Origin: Apostichopus japonicus
Taxonomy: Eukaryota > Echinodermata > Holothuroidea > Aspidochirotida > Stichopodidae
Direction: 5' to 3'
Length of the DNA stretch: 64,000 nt
Assembly (NCBI RefSeq): GCF_037975245.1
Contig: NC_092563.1
Coordinates: forward strand, 1,391,001-1,455,000
Of this stretch, positions 1 through 10,218 are shown piece after piece. The position numbers were made by a program, and so were the translations under genes. The notes below the pieces were generated by a model, which did no database searches, was not told the origin of the DNA, and was given only the letters and a program-made list of their open reading frames with translations. Within the stretch, counting starts at the first letter, position 1; each line of letters starts with the position of its first letter.

Positions 1-1369
1 GGGATTCGTATTGCCACATCTGGAACAATTGACATCAGAACAATGGCGGCACTGTATACTCGAAGTTTAACTTACCTACTTTAGCTGGCTCTTCGACCGA
101 TGATGTCGAATAATTTTGAAGTTTTTCACATCTTTGAACCTGGCACCATTTGGTTGGCTGCAATTGGTACCTGCCAACATGTCTAAGAGCATTCGCCATA
201 TTTAAGTTCGAAAAGTAATGAGAACAGAAGGAAGATTGGATTCCGTTTCTTCTGTCTGGAGGAAACCTAAACTTGAATTTGAAGTTCTTCCGGGATCTGT
301 TGTTATATTTATACCTACAATTTTTTGTTATAAAGATATATTATTTTCAAAGTACATTCATATATATATATTTGTTTACATAAAATATATATTATATATA
401 TATATATTTATATTGGAACTTACCACAGTGCGTGTTCAAGAAAAGATCGCGTGATGTGTCTATCCGGTATTCGTAAGTCAGTGAGAATCTGATTGGTTGA
501 TTATTTCCAAATGAATGGCCTCTTCTGATCAAGTGATAAAGTAATTATAAAACTAATTTAATAAAGAGGGTTCACCAGACATTGTCTATATAGAAAGAAA
601 AGGTCCTTGAACCAGGGTAAAGTTTTTTTCTAAATCCAGTATAAATACAATATAAGTACATATTTATAAATAGGATATGAAAAACTGTTTAGAGTTATAA
701 TGTTCAAAATAGCATGTACTATATGTTCAAAAAAAATAATCAAAAGGTTATAAATGAATTAAAGTAGGTTTTGTGGAACAACAGTCTGAATAAATATGGC
801 AGTCCTTATATAAACGAAAGAATTTTTAAAACGTACGGTTAACTTTGGCACCCTGTTAACACAGTTCTCCTTGCTTTGGCAGTGAGTAGGCCCTCATGTT
901 TAATATTAGAATTTTCAAAATCATCTCTTTAGATTTCTTTGGGTTGAGAAGTAAGTTCTTTTTATCACAGACAGTAACAACATGACCACAGATTCATGAT
1001 TCATTTGATCCACAATATGTGAGGATTTAGATAGTTTAACAGAGATTGGTGTGTCGTGTGCATATTTGATGACAGAACAATTAGATTGCAATCTTATTTC
1101 GTTAGTGTAAATTGTAAATAACAGTGCTGATAATGGACCACCCCCCCTCCTGGGGTACCCCAGGCGTGTTCCAATTTCCTATTCATCTTTGTACAGCGGC
1201 TATGACTTCAGTTTCAAATACCTTCGTATTTATGCGTCGTATACCACGCAGATCCCACACTCCCATTAATTACTGTGTTAAAATAATATAACCACAATTG
1301 AAGGTTAGAGTAGGCTAAAATCGCTAACCTTAAACACCCAGTCGTTCATAAAAGGTGAAGGCAGTATTT
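1..1369. other. Non-coding stretch, nothing recognised
   Basis: I see no exon with a recognisable protein and no repeat with clear ends. There are AT-rich runs (TA-rich near 355-410) and a short C-run near 1140. The open frames here are short and match nothing I know. Confidence 0.5.
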
Positions 1370-1620
1370 GTTTGTATTTGTATGTACTTTAGATCCTCCT
1401 GCAAGCAGGAACTCGCGAAGAAGCCTCATTGGCTTATCAAAGCCGCAAGCTGACTAAAGTCAGTCTCTTACATTCATATTTAACGTCCATGATTATGATA
1501 ATCAATTGTCAACAACTCTGTAAATGGACAACATACATTAATCTTCCAGTGACTCGAACCGGGGACCTTATGATTGGAAGGCACCAGTTTGTTTCATAGT
1601 AATAGAGCAAGTGTAGATAG
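1370..1620 (-). repeat. Putative tRNA-derived SINE
   Basis: Read on the minus strand, about 1580-1545 holds an anticodon-arm-like stem (CCTT...AAGG) followed by CCCCGGTTCGAGTCA. That is close to the pol III B-box consensus GGTTCGANTCC, differing in the last base. Downstream on the minus strand comes a body with GCTTGCGGCTTTGATAAGCC, ending near 1370 in a simple A-rich tail. A tRNA-like head, unrelated body and simple tail fit a SINE. The A box is degenerate and I could not define target duplications. The outer limits are approximate. Confidence 0.45.
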
Positions 1621-3679
1621 AGTCACTGAATTCTCATTTGGTATGAAAGACCTTTCGAAGATAATAATCACAATTAGTAATGTAAGTATCATAAAAACAA
1701 ATATCTATACCTAACACGACAACGGTAGCCGATATCAAATATAAATATTATTTTCGGGAAAATTAGTACTACAGATAATGAGCAACATGTGTTTATATAA
1801 GCGGCACTCGATGCATTGAATACGTCAGAACAAGAGCCACTTACTCTCTACATGTGTATATAGGGACATTAATTTTGATACGTTTTAAACCACAACTATA
1901 GGTGGGCAACTATAGGTAGTCCCCGCCGGACTACATTTTCTGTGGCTCCCGAGGTTTTCAAAACCCTATTGATGTGGCCCGCAGAACCTACGGCAAGGAA
2001 AACTAGACCATATATTTACAAACATATACTGTGGGAATGGGTTATAGTTTTGGGAAATGACAGTATAAACATTGGCTCATCAATTAATGTGGACTGGACA
2101 AATGACCCTAATACACAGATCATTAAGCTTGTTCCTCATTGGCGTTGCATGGAGCAACAAGGCCCGGTGCAGCAATAGACATGGCCACCAAATTAGAGTC
2201 CACATTGCCCAAGGGCATGGGAGTGACTGGATATGGCACTCTCGGGCCCTAGAGACTTGGAACCAGTCTTATAGGGCTCCAGTGGATTGGTATTTATTTA
2301 TTTCAGTCCTTGTCACCGGGTCCCCCTGGGGCACACGGGCCCCAGAAGACCGTGTCGCCCATATATATTTATCCCTCAATACGATTGAGTGCTATCCAAA
2401 CGTGTGGAGTAGTATTGGGGGGGGGGCGACATGCCACCTCCAATCGACAGTCTTGTTTAAATGGTTCAATGGAGGGGTTTTTACACGTTTCAGCCGGGGA
2501 AGAATTAGACCATTGCCATTATTATAGGGGGGCATACCCCCTAAATGAGTGTCGTCTTCAACCCCCCGTTGGGGTTACCCCTCCTCTGTCCCTTGCTTAA
2601 AAGTTCATGCCCCTACCTAAATCAATCAATGTAATCAATGAAATGTAGAATCCCGCGCCCCCTCCCTTCCACCCCCCCCCCCCCAAAAAAAACACCCACA
2701 CACGCATCCCGTTGAAATCCCGCGCACACCACTGTGGCTTATAACAGAAAAACGCAGTCATTTCCCAATGTAAAACAGCATTACTGAGTTTGGTGTCCAC
2801 GTGAAATAAAGCATCTTATATTTGCGTTTGGTCGATGATTAGATCAATTTACCGTGTTTTACTCAAAATAAGTTTGCAATTTGTCAAATTAAGACACGCT
2901 ATTTTTTAAAACCAAATGACAATTTATAAACAAGTCATTAATAATTCCATTCAGATCTCAACATTTCGTCCCAGATTGTTATTATAGTGTTAATCACAAA
3001 AATTGCAAACTTTGTTCAACGTCCTTTCACTGATTATTTATACGGAAAGTGGACGAATTACTTCTGTGGGTATAGGGTAGGAGGGGGGCTTTATCCCCAG
3101 AATAATAACAAGATGGGGGTTCAGAATATTGCTCAGAATACTGGCAGACGGAATATAAGAAGAAACAAACCTAGTGTACCGTACATAATGTATATATGCG
3201 GTACAGCCTTAACACTCGATATTCTCCAACAATGTTTCAAAATTTACAAAATACCATTTTGCATCTATAAGCACCTTATACATTTTACCAAAAATTTCTC
3301 AATCGAGAGGGGAAACCGTAGTAAACGCCCCACCCCACCCTCCCCCTCCCCGTACAACAAAGGTGATTGAGCCCCAAGTCGTCAACAAAGACACAAAAAG
3401 GTACTTTTTAACAATACGATAATAACTAGGAACGATTAAGAAGACATCGTGCATTGTGCCTAAAATAGAAACTTATAGCGTCTCCTTGATAACGGTTAAA
3501 TTATATCAAGCCATTAATCCTAACAATTTGTAGGCTTTAATTTGTGAACTGTGTTTGTTTAGTGACGAAGAGCTAACGCGACCTTTTACAGAATTAAACG
3601 GCAGGTACAAAACATAATAAAAAGGTAAAGAAGTTATCGCACTCGATAGAAGCGTGAACTACGGAAGCGTAGAAGAGAC
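1621..3679. other. Non-coding stretch with a possible hAT-like end
   Basis: No gene recognised. Near 1900-1990 the strings TAGGTGGGCAACTATAGG and GTGGCCCGCAGAACC resemble the terminal part of hAT elements (CAGGGGTGGGCAAC type), but I found no matching opposite end. G and C homopolymers near 2417 and 2671 are simple sequence. The open frames around 2072-2600 match no protein I know. Confidence 0.35.
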
Positions 3680-4125
3680 ATTGCATTGACGAGTTACCAA
3701 CTTGACAAAACGACAATTTTCTGCAAATTGATGAGTTGTCGAGATGGTAACGTGACAAAAATCAGAAAATTGACGTTTTGACGAGATAACAGATCTCGTC
3801 AATGCAACAATTTTCTGCAAATTGACGAGTTGCACACTTACTACCATCTCGACAAAACGACAAAATTCAGAAAATTGACGTTTTGACGAGATAACGGATC
3901 TCGTCAATGCATCAATTTTCTGCAAATTGACGAGTTGCACACTTACTACCATCTCGACAAAACGACAAAATTCAGAAAATTGACGTTTTGACGAGTTAAC
4001 GGATCTCGTCAATGCAACAATTTTCTGCAAATTGACGAGTTGCACACTTACTACCATCTCTACAAAACGACAAAATTAAGAAAATTGTCGTTTTGACGAG
4101 ATAACGGATCTCGTCAAAACGTCAC
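3680..4125. repeat. 105-bp tandem repeat array
   Basis: GGATCTCGTCAA or AGATCTCGTCAA recurs at about 3791, 3896, 4001 and 4106, giving a 105-bp period over roughly four units. The units differ by few substitutions. Each unit contains short internal inverted pieces (CGTCAATTTTCTG and its near-complement), so it can fold. Because 105 is a multiple of three, an open frame runs through on the minus strand, but it has no protein signature beyond the repeat. Confidence 0.85.
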
Positions 4126-4695
4126 AAATATTTTCAATTTATAGCAATTTGCCTATAAACTTGTGTATGGTAAAATAATTTCTAACTATACAACCCTCCA
4201 CCCCGCCCCTCCCCCCGCTCCCCTCTCCACGAAATATAAATTTATCACGTCCCCTTTCCCGCCTTAATTTATGAATGCCTAACATATTGATTGTCATTGC
4301 GCAATGCCCGGCCACTCGCCCACCTTGGATCCATCGCTAGTCGCCGTAAAGAATCGTTCATTGGGGGTGGGGGGGTGGATTTTTACATTCTGTCGGAGCA
4401 AAATGTCAGGTCAGAACCGTGGAACTTGTTTACCACAAAACTGCCTCTTTTTCTCCCACAACAAGTAAATAGAACATGTAGCTATCTCGCAAACTATTTT
4501 TCCAATGTCAACAAGTGGACTAATTTATCGATAAGGTTAGAGAAGCAGCTCCCTGATATCGTTGATCATGTTGTGTTACTATATATAGACGTTTTAACAA
4601 TGGTTACCTTGAACTTGTTATGGTTTGCTAACGGCAAATAGCTATTGACATGTTTGCAGCGACTTACGTGCTATATGGTTCTCCCAGATCCTGGA
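4126..4695. other. Non-coding stretch before the hAT insertion
   Basis: C-rich runs near 4195-4225 and a G-run near 4365; no gene, RNA or element end recognised. Confidence 0.5.
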
Positions 4696-4917
4696 TCCCT
4701 CTCCAGTGGCGGCGCCAAGGGGGGCTTTAGCCCCCCCCCCCCACTGAAGTAGTCAGCCCCCCAACTGAAATAGGCCAAAAAAAAAAAAAAAAACCTCATT
4801 GAAACAATATAGCCTACCCAAATTTTGTCAGCCATAACGCAGTGCTACAATGGTCAATGGAAATTTTGATGAATTTTTCACATGATAATAGTCAGTGACT
4901 CAGTTGTGGTGCAGGAA

Positions 4918-5560
4918 TATGGCGGGCCATCAGTCTCAAATCATGGGAGATCGACTTATACCGATTTAAATCGACATATACCAGTTTCCCTCGACATATC
5001 ATCGATTTATTTTACTTATCATCGATTTAAATCGATGATAAGTAAAATAAATCGATGATATGTCGAAGTAAACTGGTATATGTCGATTTAAATCGATGAT
5101 ATGTAGAATGTAACTGGTATATGTCGATTTAAATCGATGATAAGTAAAATAAATCGATGATATGTCGAAGGAAACTGGTATATGTCGATTTAAATCGATG
5201 ATATGTAGAATGAAACTGGTATATGTCAATTTAAATCGACATATCATCGATTTATTCTACATATCATCGATTTATTTTACTTATCATCGATTTAAATCGA
5301 TGATATGTAAAATAAATCGATGATATGTCCATTTAAATCGACATCTACCAGTTTAAATCGATGATATGTCGAATTAAATCGGTAGAAGCCAATTTCCGTG
5401 GACTTATACCAGTTTCTAGAATCTCAAATCGACATATACCTATTTAAATCGACATATCATCGATTTAGCTCATTAACATATTCCAAATCCCGATTTCGGT
5501 GATGATTGACATGTGAAGATACGTCACGTGAAGTCACCTGACAAGGCGGGCGAATAATTG
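4918..5560 (+). repeat. Left inverted arm of foldback element
   Basis: Arrays of ATCGAT-containing modules followed by an inner unique part with CACGTGAAGTCACCTGAC. It pairs with 5959-6705. Open frames in the two arms (4999-5247 minus, 6274-6522 plus) translate almost identically because the arms are mirror copies. Confidence 0.8.
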
Positions 5561-5958
5561 AAAATAAACACGAGCACAGTGGAATGCATGATTTGAGCTT
5601 GAATACTGTAACTGTTAAACCCCATGGGTATATACTTAGCTACATTAAAACGTAACCTTACAGTAGGCCTCACTGCAGAACAATATCATCTTTGTTTATG
5701 GTGTAACTGGAGTAGGTAATTGCATCTGTGTACGTACTGTGGGCCTATTCAGTTGCATGTGTATTCCTATACTACAGCGCCACGTGTTCGAGTAGACAAG
5801 CCCAGTTTGCATTGAGATAATTGCACGTCATTGACATATCTGTTATTTCAGCCTTATTGTTACACCGAAATCTTTTTGCAAGTAATTGTTCATAATTACC
5901 ATTGACATACTGTATAACCATGATGAACACCCTTTCTAGCTTCGTAATTTTGGAACTA

Positions 5959-6705
5959 TTAAATTACTCGCCCGCCTCGTCAGGTGACTACACGTGATGT
6001 ATCTCCACATGTCAATCATCACCGAAATCGGGATTTGGAATATGTTAATGAGCTAAATCGATGATATGTCGATTTAAATAGGTATATGTCGATTTGAGAT
6101 TCTAGAAACTGGTATAAGTCCACGGAAATTGGCTTCTACCGATTTAATTCGACATATCATCGATTTAAACTGGTAGATGTCGATTTAAATGGACATATCA
6201 TCGATTTATTTTACATATCATCGATTTAAATCGATGATAAGTAAAATAAATCGATGATATGTAGAATAAATCGATGATATGTCGATTTAAATTGACATAT
6301 ACCAGTTTCATTCTACATATCATCGATTTAAATCGACATATACCAGTTTCCTTCGACATATCATCGATTTATTTTACTTATCATCGATTTAAATCGACAT
6401 ATACCAGTTACATTCTACATATCATCGATTTAAATCGACATATACCAGTTTACTTCGACATATCATCGATTCATTTTACTTATCATCGATTTAAATCGAT
6501 GATAAGTAAAATAAATCGATGATATGTAGAATGAAACTGGTATATGTCGATTTAAATCGATGATATGTCGAAGTAAACTGGTATATGTCGATTTAAATCG
6601 ATGATAAGTAAAATAAATCGATGATATGTCGAGGGAAACTGGTATATGTCGATTTAAATCGGTATAAGTCGATCTCCCATGATTTGAGACTGATGGCCCG
6701 CCATA
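5959..6705 (-). repeat. Right inverted arm of foldback element
   Basis: Reverse complement of the left arm with scattered substitutions and about one extra repeat block. It ends at GGCCCGCCATA next to the CAGGAA target duplication. Confidence 0.8.
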
Positions 6706-7172
6706 CAGGAAGCCTTGTTTTGGTGACTGATAAAAACAATTCACCGACAGGTGTTCTCATACGGCAATGTCGTGTGCGTTTCACAAACAGCGTGTATACA
6801 GACTAAAACAGGAATTGTGTCAGAGAGCGCGATATAATAATTGAGCAAAGGAATTGGATCTTTCACAGCAGGTAATATTTTAGTGATACGAAAACTGTGA
6901 ATTGGTATCTTCCATTCTAATTTGACCCTAAAGTTACTCACAAAAAATGCATATTTTTGGAGAAATTTTCAGGTGACAAAAGCCTCGCTAAATGCCACCA
7001 TTTTGCATGTAGGCCTTTCCAGGATTGGGAAAAATTTCAAAAGGGGAGGGGGGCACCCCCTCCCCCAGGACGGCGATCACTCAATCTTGTAAGCCACCCA
7101 AAAAATTGGCTCAGCCCCCCCCCCCTTTAGCCTCCCCAACTAAAAATTCCTGGCGCCGCCACTGTCCCTGTC

Positions 7173-7899
7173 AAATGATTATGAAGGCGCTACGGTGTAA
7201 CTGTAAAAACTATCTTCTTACGAAACAAGGAAGAAGTACAAAATGGGAGGAGGGCGCTGGGAGCAGAGTAGTCTTATAGTTCCTAACTAAGGGAGCCCTT
7301 CCACAAATCTGCCTGTCAGGGGAATTGTTAGCCTTAAAACGAACGTTTTGACAGATTTTCGCACTCATATTAATTGTAACAGGCAAAGTAACAGCAGAAT
7401 GCCAGGGTCTTGAGCATGACTAGGAGTAGGGATGATGGAGTTGATTCTACATAGGAAGTGAGAGATGGGCGGCGGGGGGAGGGCGAATAAACTCACATAG
7501 ATAATAAATGAAGAAGCTGTTAAAGTGAGCTTCAAACAATACTATGAAAATGTACGGAAGAGATAGGGCAATGTGGAGGGAGGTCGAGTCTACATAAACA
7601 TACTGGGTGTTTTTTAATGATTTTATTGTTAATTGACTTAACACATGAGCCGGATCCCAAGTTTTTAACACTTTGACCGAGGCTGCCGACTTTTGGCTAC
7701 AAAATATATTTACATTTTTTGAAACTGTTCCCCTCCCCCTTTCTTTCTGTGACTGTACAGGTATTGTCTACAGCAACACACCCACACATTGCCAAAGAGT
7801 CAAAGGGGATAGTATTCTGTCTTAATGTTGACTATTATGTAGTATACACTGTTATAGTATATTATAGTATACGCTCTCCCCGGTAACATAATTAGATCA
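7173..7899. other. Non-coding stretch
   Basis: No gene or element end recognised. Short repeats of TATAGTATA occur near 7840-7875. Confidence 0.45.
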
Positions 7900-9060
7900 A
7901 AATTCCACATATCTGACTTATTGAAAGCAAGTGAGTTAAATTTGTCCAAGAATTAAGTGAGAACCAGAAAAGATCAGAGATGTCCATCTCTTATTTGTAG
8001 CACTCACTTGTGGGCATCAATCAGTTAATTAACTGGAAAAGATTTTACAGTATAGTATTTTTTTTCTCCAAAATGTTTCAAAATCCAGAAAGAACAGTCT
8101 TCCTAGGTGAAACAGACACATGGATGTATGAGCAAATGGGCAGTTTCTTTTAGAAATTGTGAGCTAGCCAATCAGCTCCAACCATCCTTTAAAAATTGTT
8201 ATTAATGAATAAGAGTTTCATGACATGGTTTACACACTGAAATATTTTCACAATTTACTGCCAAATCCAAAGTCATATAGTACACATGATCACAGAGAAT
8301 GAGACCAAGTTTGAGGGCCATTTGAGATAACCTGTTGACCCCTTGAGCCAAGTTTGAGGACATTTGAGATAACCTGTTGAGCCCTTTGAAGCTCAGAGTG
8401 TGAAAACTGATAAGGGCCACTTGAGTGTGTTCAAACAAGTATCAATTATATGAAGCAGATTTCATTTCCTGAATGACTATATATGGATAGTTGAAGATCA
8501 CTTGAGATCTATTTTATATTGAGCCTGTTCACTAAACGGAACTTGGTGACCAAAATAAAGTCACAGCATGGTAGAACTCACAGATTAATTGTAGCTTTAA
8601 GTTTGGAGTTCACATATTTACAAGGATTACATACTTTGACAAATGTTGACCTATACCAATTTCGATAGGGTTCTTCCACTCACTGAACAGGTTCTTTGTA
8701 CTAAGTGTAAAGTTCCACAAATATGTACTTGTAGAGTTCTCATGTTTACAAAGGTTTTACTTTGACTTATATTGACCGCAATGACCTTTGACCTCCACCA
8801 ATATCAATAGGATTTTTGTATTCACTAAGATGGTTACTACATACCAATTAGGAAGTTAAACAAAGATGTACTGTTTTATCTTTGATCTGTGTTGTACTTC
8901 ACAGAAAAGATTCTTGGACTCAATAAGACAGATCCACATACCAAGTATGAAGTTATCCACCATTAACTTTTTGAGTTACAGGGTTTACAAGCAAGTGTCA
9001 CATACATACACACCATCACCATTGCATATATTCCTTCTGCCTCCGGCAAGGAATCAAAGC
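7900..9060 (+). repeat. Dispersed repeat family copy (AGGTCA-rich), plus orientation
   Basis: The blocks run in fixed order. First is AATTAAGTGAGAACCAGAAAA near 7950, which also occurs inverted near 29,060-29,100 and partly near 33,380. Next is GAGATAACCTGTTGACC near 8325 and 8368, also near 60,330 and inverted near 28,760. Then come degenerate units of the 'tgacctttgacctccacc' type (8550-8900), and finally GTTTACAAGC plus a CACATACACAC-type tail near 8990-9020, also near 60,900. The same order in separate places shows a single repeat family about 1 kb long. Boundaries are approximate and I recognise no coding capacity. Confidence 0.6.
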
Positions 9061-10218
9061 TATCCATCACCGGTTAACCCATAAGCCTGTTCATGACACT
9101 TTCAATGTTTCAGATCACGCAACAATGTGGATTTTTCAGCTGAGAGCATTTGGCATTTTGCATAACATGTGGATGTTTAGCTTGAAAATGAATAGCAGAC
9201 AATACAAAGCACTAAAATTCATAACAATGTCAGAATCATAGGATTTTTTGCACCAGGAAAATTGGTCTTATATAATTTAATACAATTTCGTACATGTGAA
9301 AAATAACTGGATTGATACACTGACATACGGTTAAAATAAGCAGGGACTGCTTGTGACATTTCCACTCATTTAAACCCACAATTATGACCAAAGCTTCTTG
9401 TACTTAAACCTGTAAACTCTTATTTACTTCTAAAGAAAAGAGAGAAAGATATTCAATTAAACAAAATTGCCAACATGAACTGTTGAAATCACTTGCATCT
9501 GTTGCCATTCCGACCTTATATAAGACCTTGGCCTTACTGGCTCAAGACGAGTGCACCACTGGGACTAAGGCCATGACAGGTTGAAATCACAGTTTACCAC
9601 TTGGTTGGGATATAGAGTAGCTTCGCCCTGAGCGACAAAGCATCTCATGTTTTAAAGAAGTCCAAACGCAGCTGTTGTATCACTGGGTCTGTGGCAATTG
9701 ATTCCCGAGTCTGCCCCTGGTTTGGCTTAGGACTTGCTTCGAACAACAATGGCCACTTGTTACTATGCAGTAAATATTATATAACCTATTGTGTTGCAAA
9801 TTGACATGTATGATGTATGCTAGCCTTTTACAGTTACAGGAGGAAGGTATCAAAACTTAACAGATCTCATCAGAACTTTAAGAGCCAATCTGTATCGCAC
9901 ATTCTCTGCTAGTTTCCTTCAACAATTAGTTCCCAAGAACTGTCACAATGTACTATTGCTATGAACTATCATGCTATACCAACGCTTTTGGGAATTTTTT
10001 CATTTTTCAATTTTTCTTTTATGGCTGCCGGGGCCATTCCTGTTTCAAGACAAAGCTGGTCTAGTTTAGTTCATGATAGACTTTATCAAAGATGGCTTCC
10101 ATGGGCGTCAACTGTGAGGTCCGTCTGACATCATCCATCCTGTGTGTGTGTCACTGCTTCCAGACTACATTGAAGGAGACTTGATGGAATGTATGAATTG
10201 ATCGCAGTTAAGGTGCCA
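9061..10218. other. 3' flank / probable 3' UTR of the SS18 gene
   Basis: This sequence lies downstream of the SS18 stop codon on the minus strand and has no protein signature. Part is probably the SS18 3' UTR; an ATTAAA on the minus strand near 9276 is a candidate polyadenylation signal, but the transcript end cannot be placed from sequence alone. Confidence 0.4.

Larger units (their letters stand above)
4918..6705. mobile_element. Foldback element with palindromic ATCGATTTAAATCGA arms
   Basis: The termini are TATGGCGGGCCATCAG and its exact complement, bounded by a perfect 6-bp direct repeat CAGGAA (4912-4917 and 6706-6711). The arms (about 4918-5560 and 5959-6705) are long near-perfect inverted repeats around a unique loop of about 400 bp. 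They are built from many copies of short modules such as ATCGATTTAAATCGA, CATATACCAGTTT and TTTATTTTACTTATC, themselves partly palindromic. The inner ends of the arms share a non-repetitive portion (AAATCCCGATTTCGG, CACCTGAC, GGCGGGCGA). No transposase is encoded. The structure resembles the TU foldback transposons described in sea urchin, but I cannot say whether it is related. The right arm is about 100 bp longer than the left. Confidence 0.85.
4704..7164. mobile_element. Non-autonomous hAT-type DNA element, split by a foldback insertion
   Basis: The left end reads CAGTGGCGGCGCCA and the right end is its reverse complement, TGGCGCCGCCACTG, giving 14-bp terminal inverted repeats. The flanks are an imperfect 8-bp direct repeat (TCCCTCTC at 4696-4703, TCCCTGTC at 7165-7172, one mismatch), as expected for hAT transposition. 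Subterminal sequence on both sides is rich in CCCCCTTTAGCC. No transposase frame is present. Without the foldback element at 4918-6705 and one copy of its target duplication, the element would be about 670 bp, which fits a MITE-like deletion derivative. Confidence 0.8.

Noticed and set aside
2072-2600. Overlapping 96- and 151-aa open frames
   Set aside because: No protein signature, frames overlap each other, and G-runs and TA-rich pieces suggest eroded repeat sequence.
3659-4057. 132-aa open frame on the minus strand
   Set aside because: Produced by a 105-bp tandem repeat whose period keeps the frame; no domain or start context.
4999-5247. 82-aa open frame (minus), almost identical to one at 6274-6522 (plus)
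   Set aside because: Both are translations of the mirror-image foldback arms; the sequence is short-period repeat, not a gene family.
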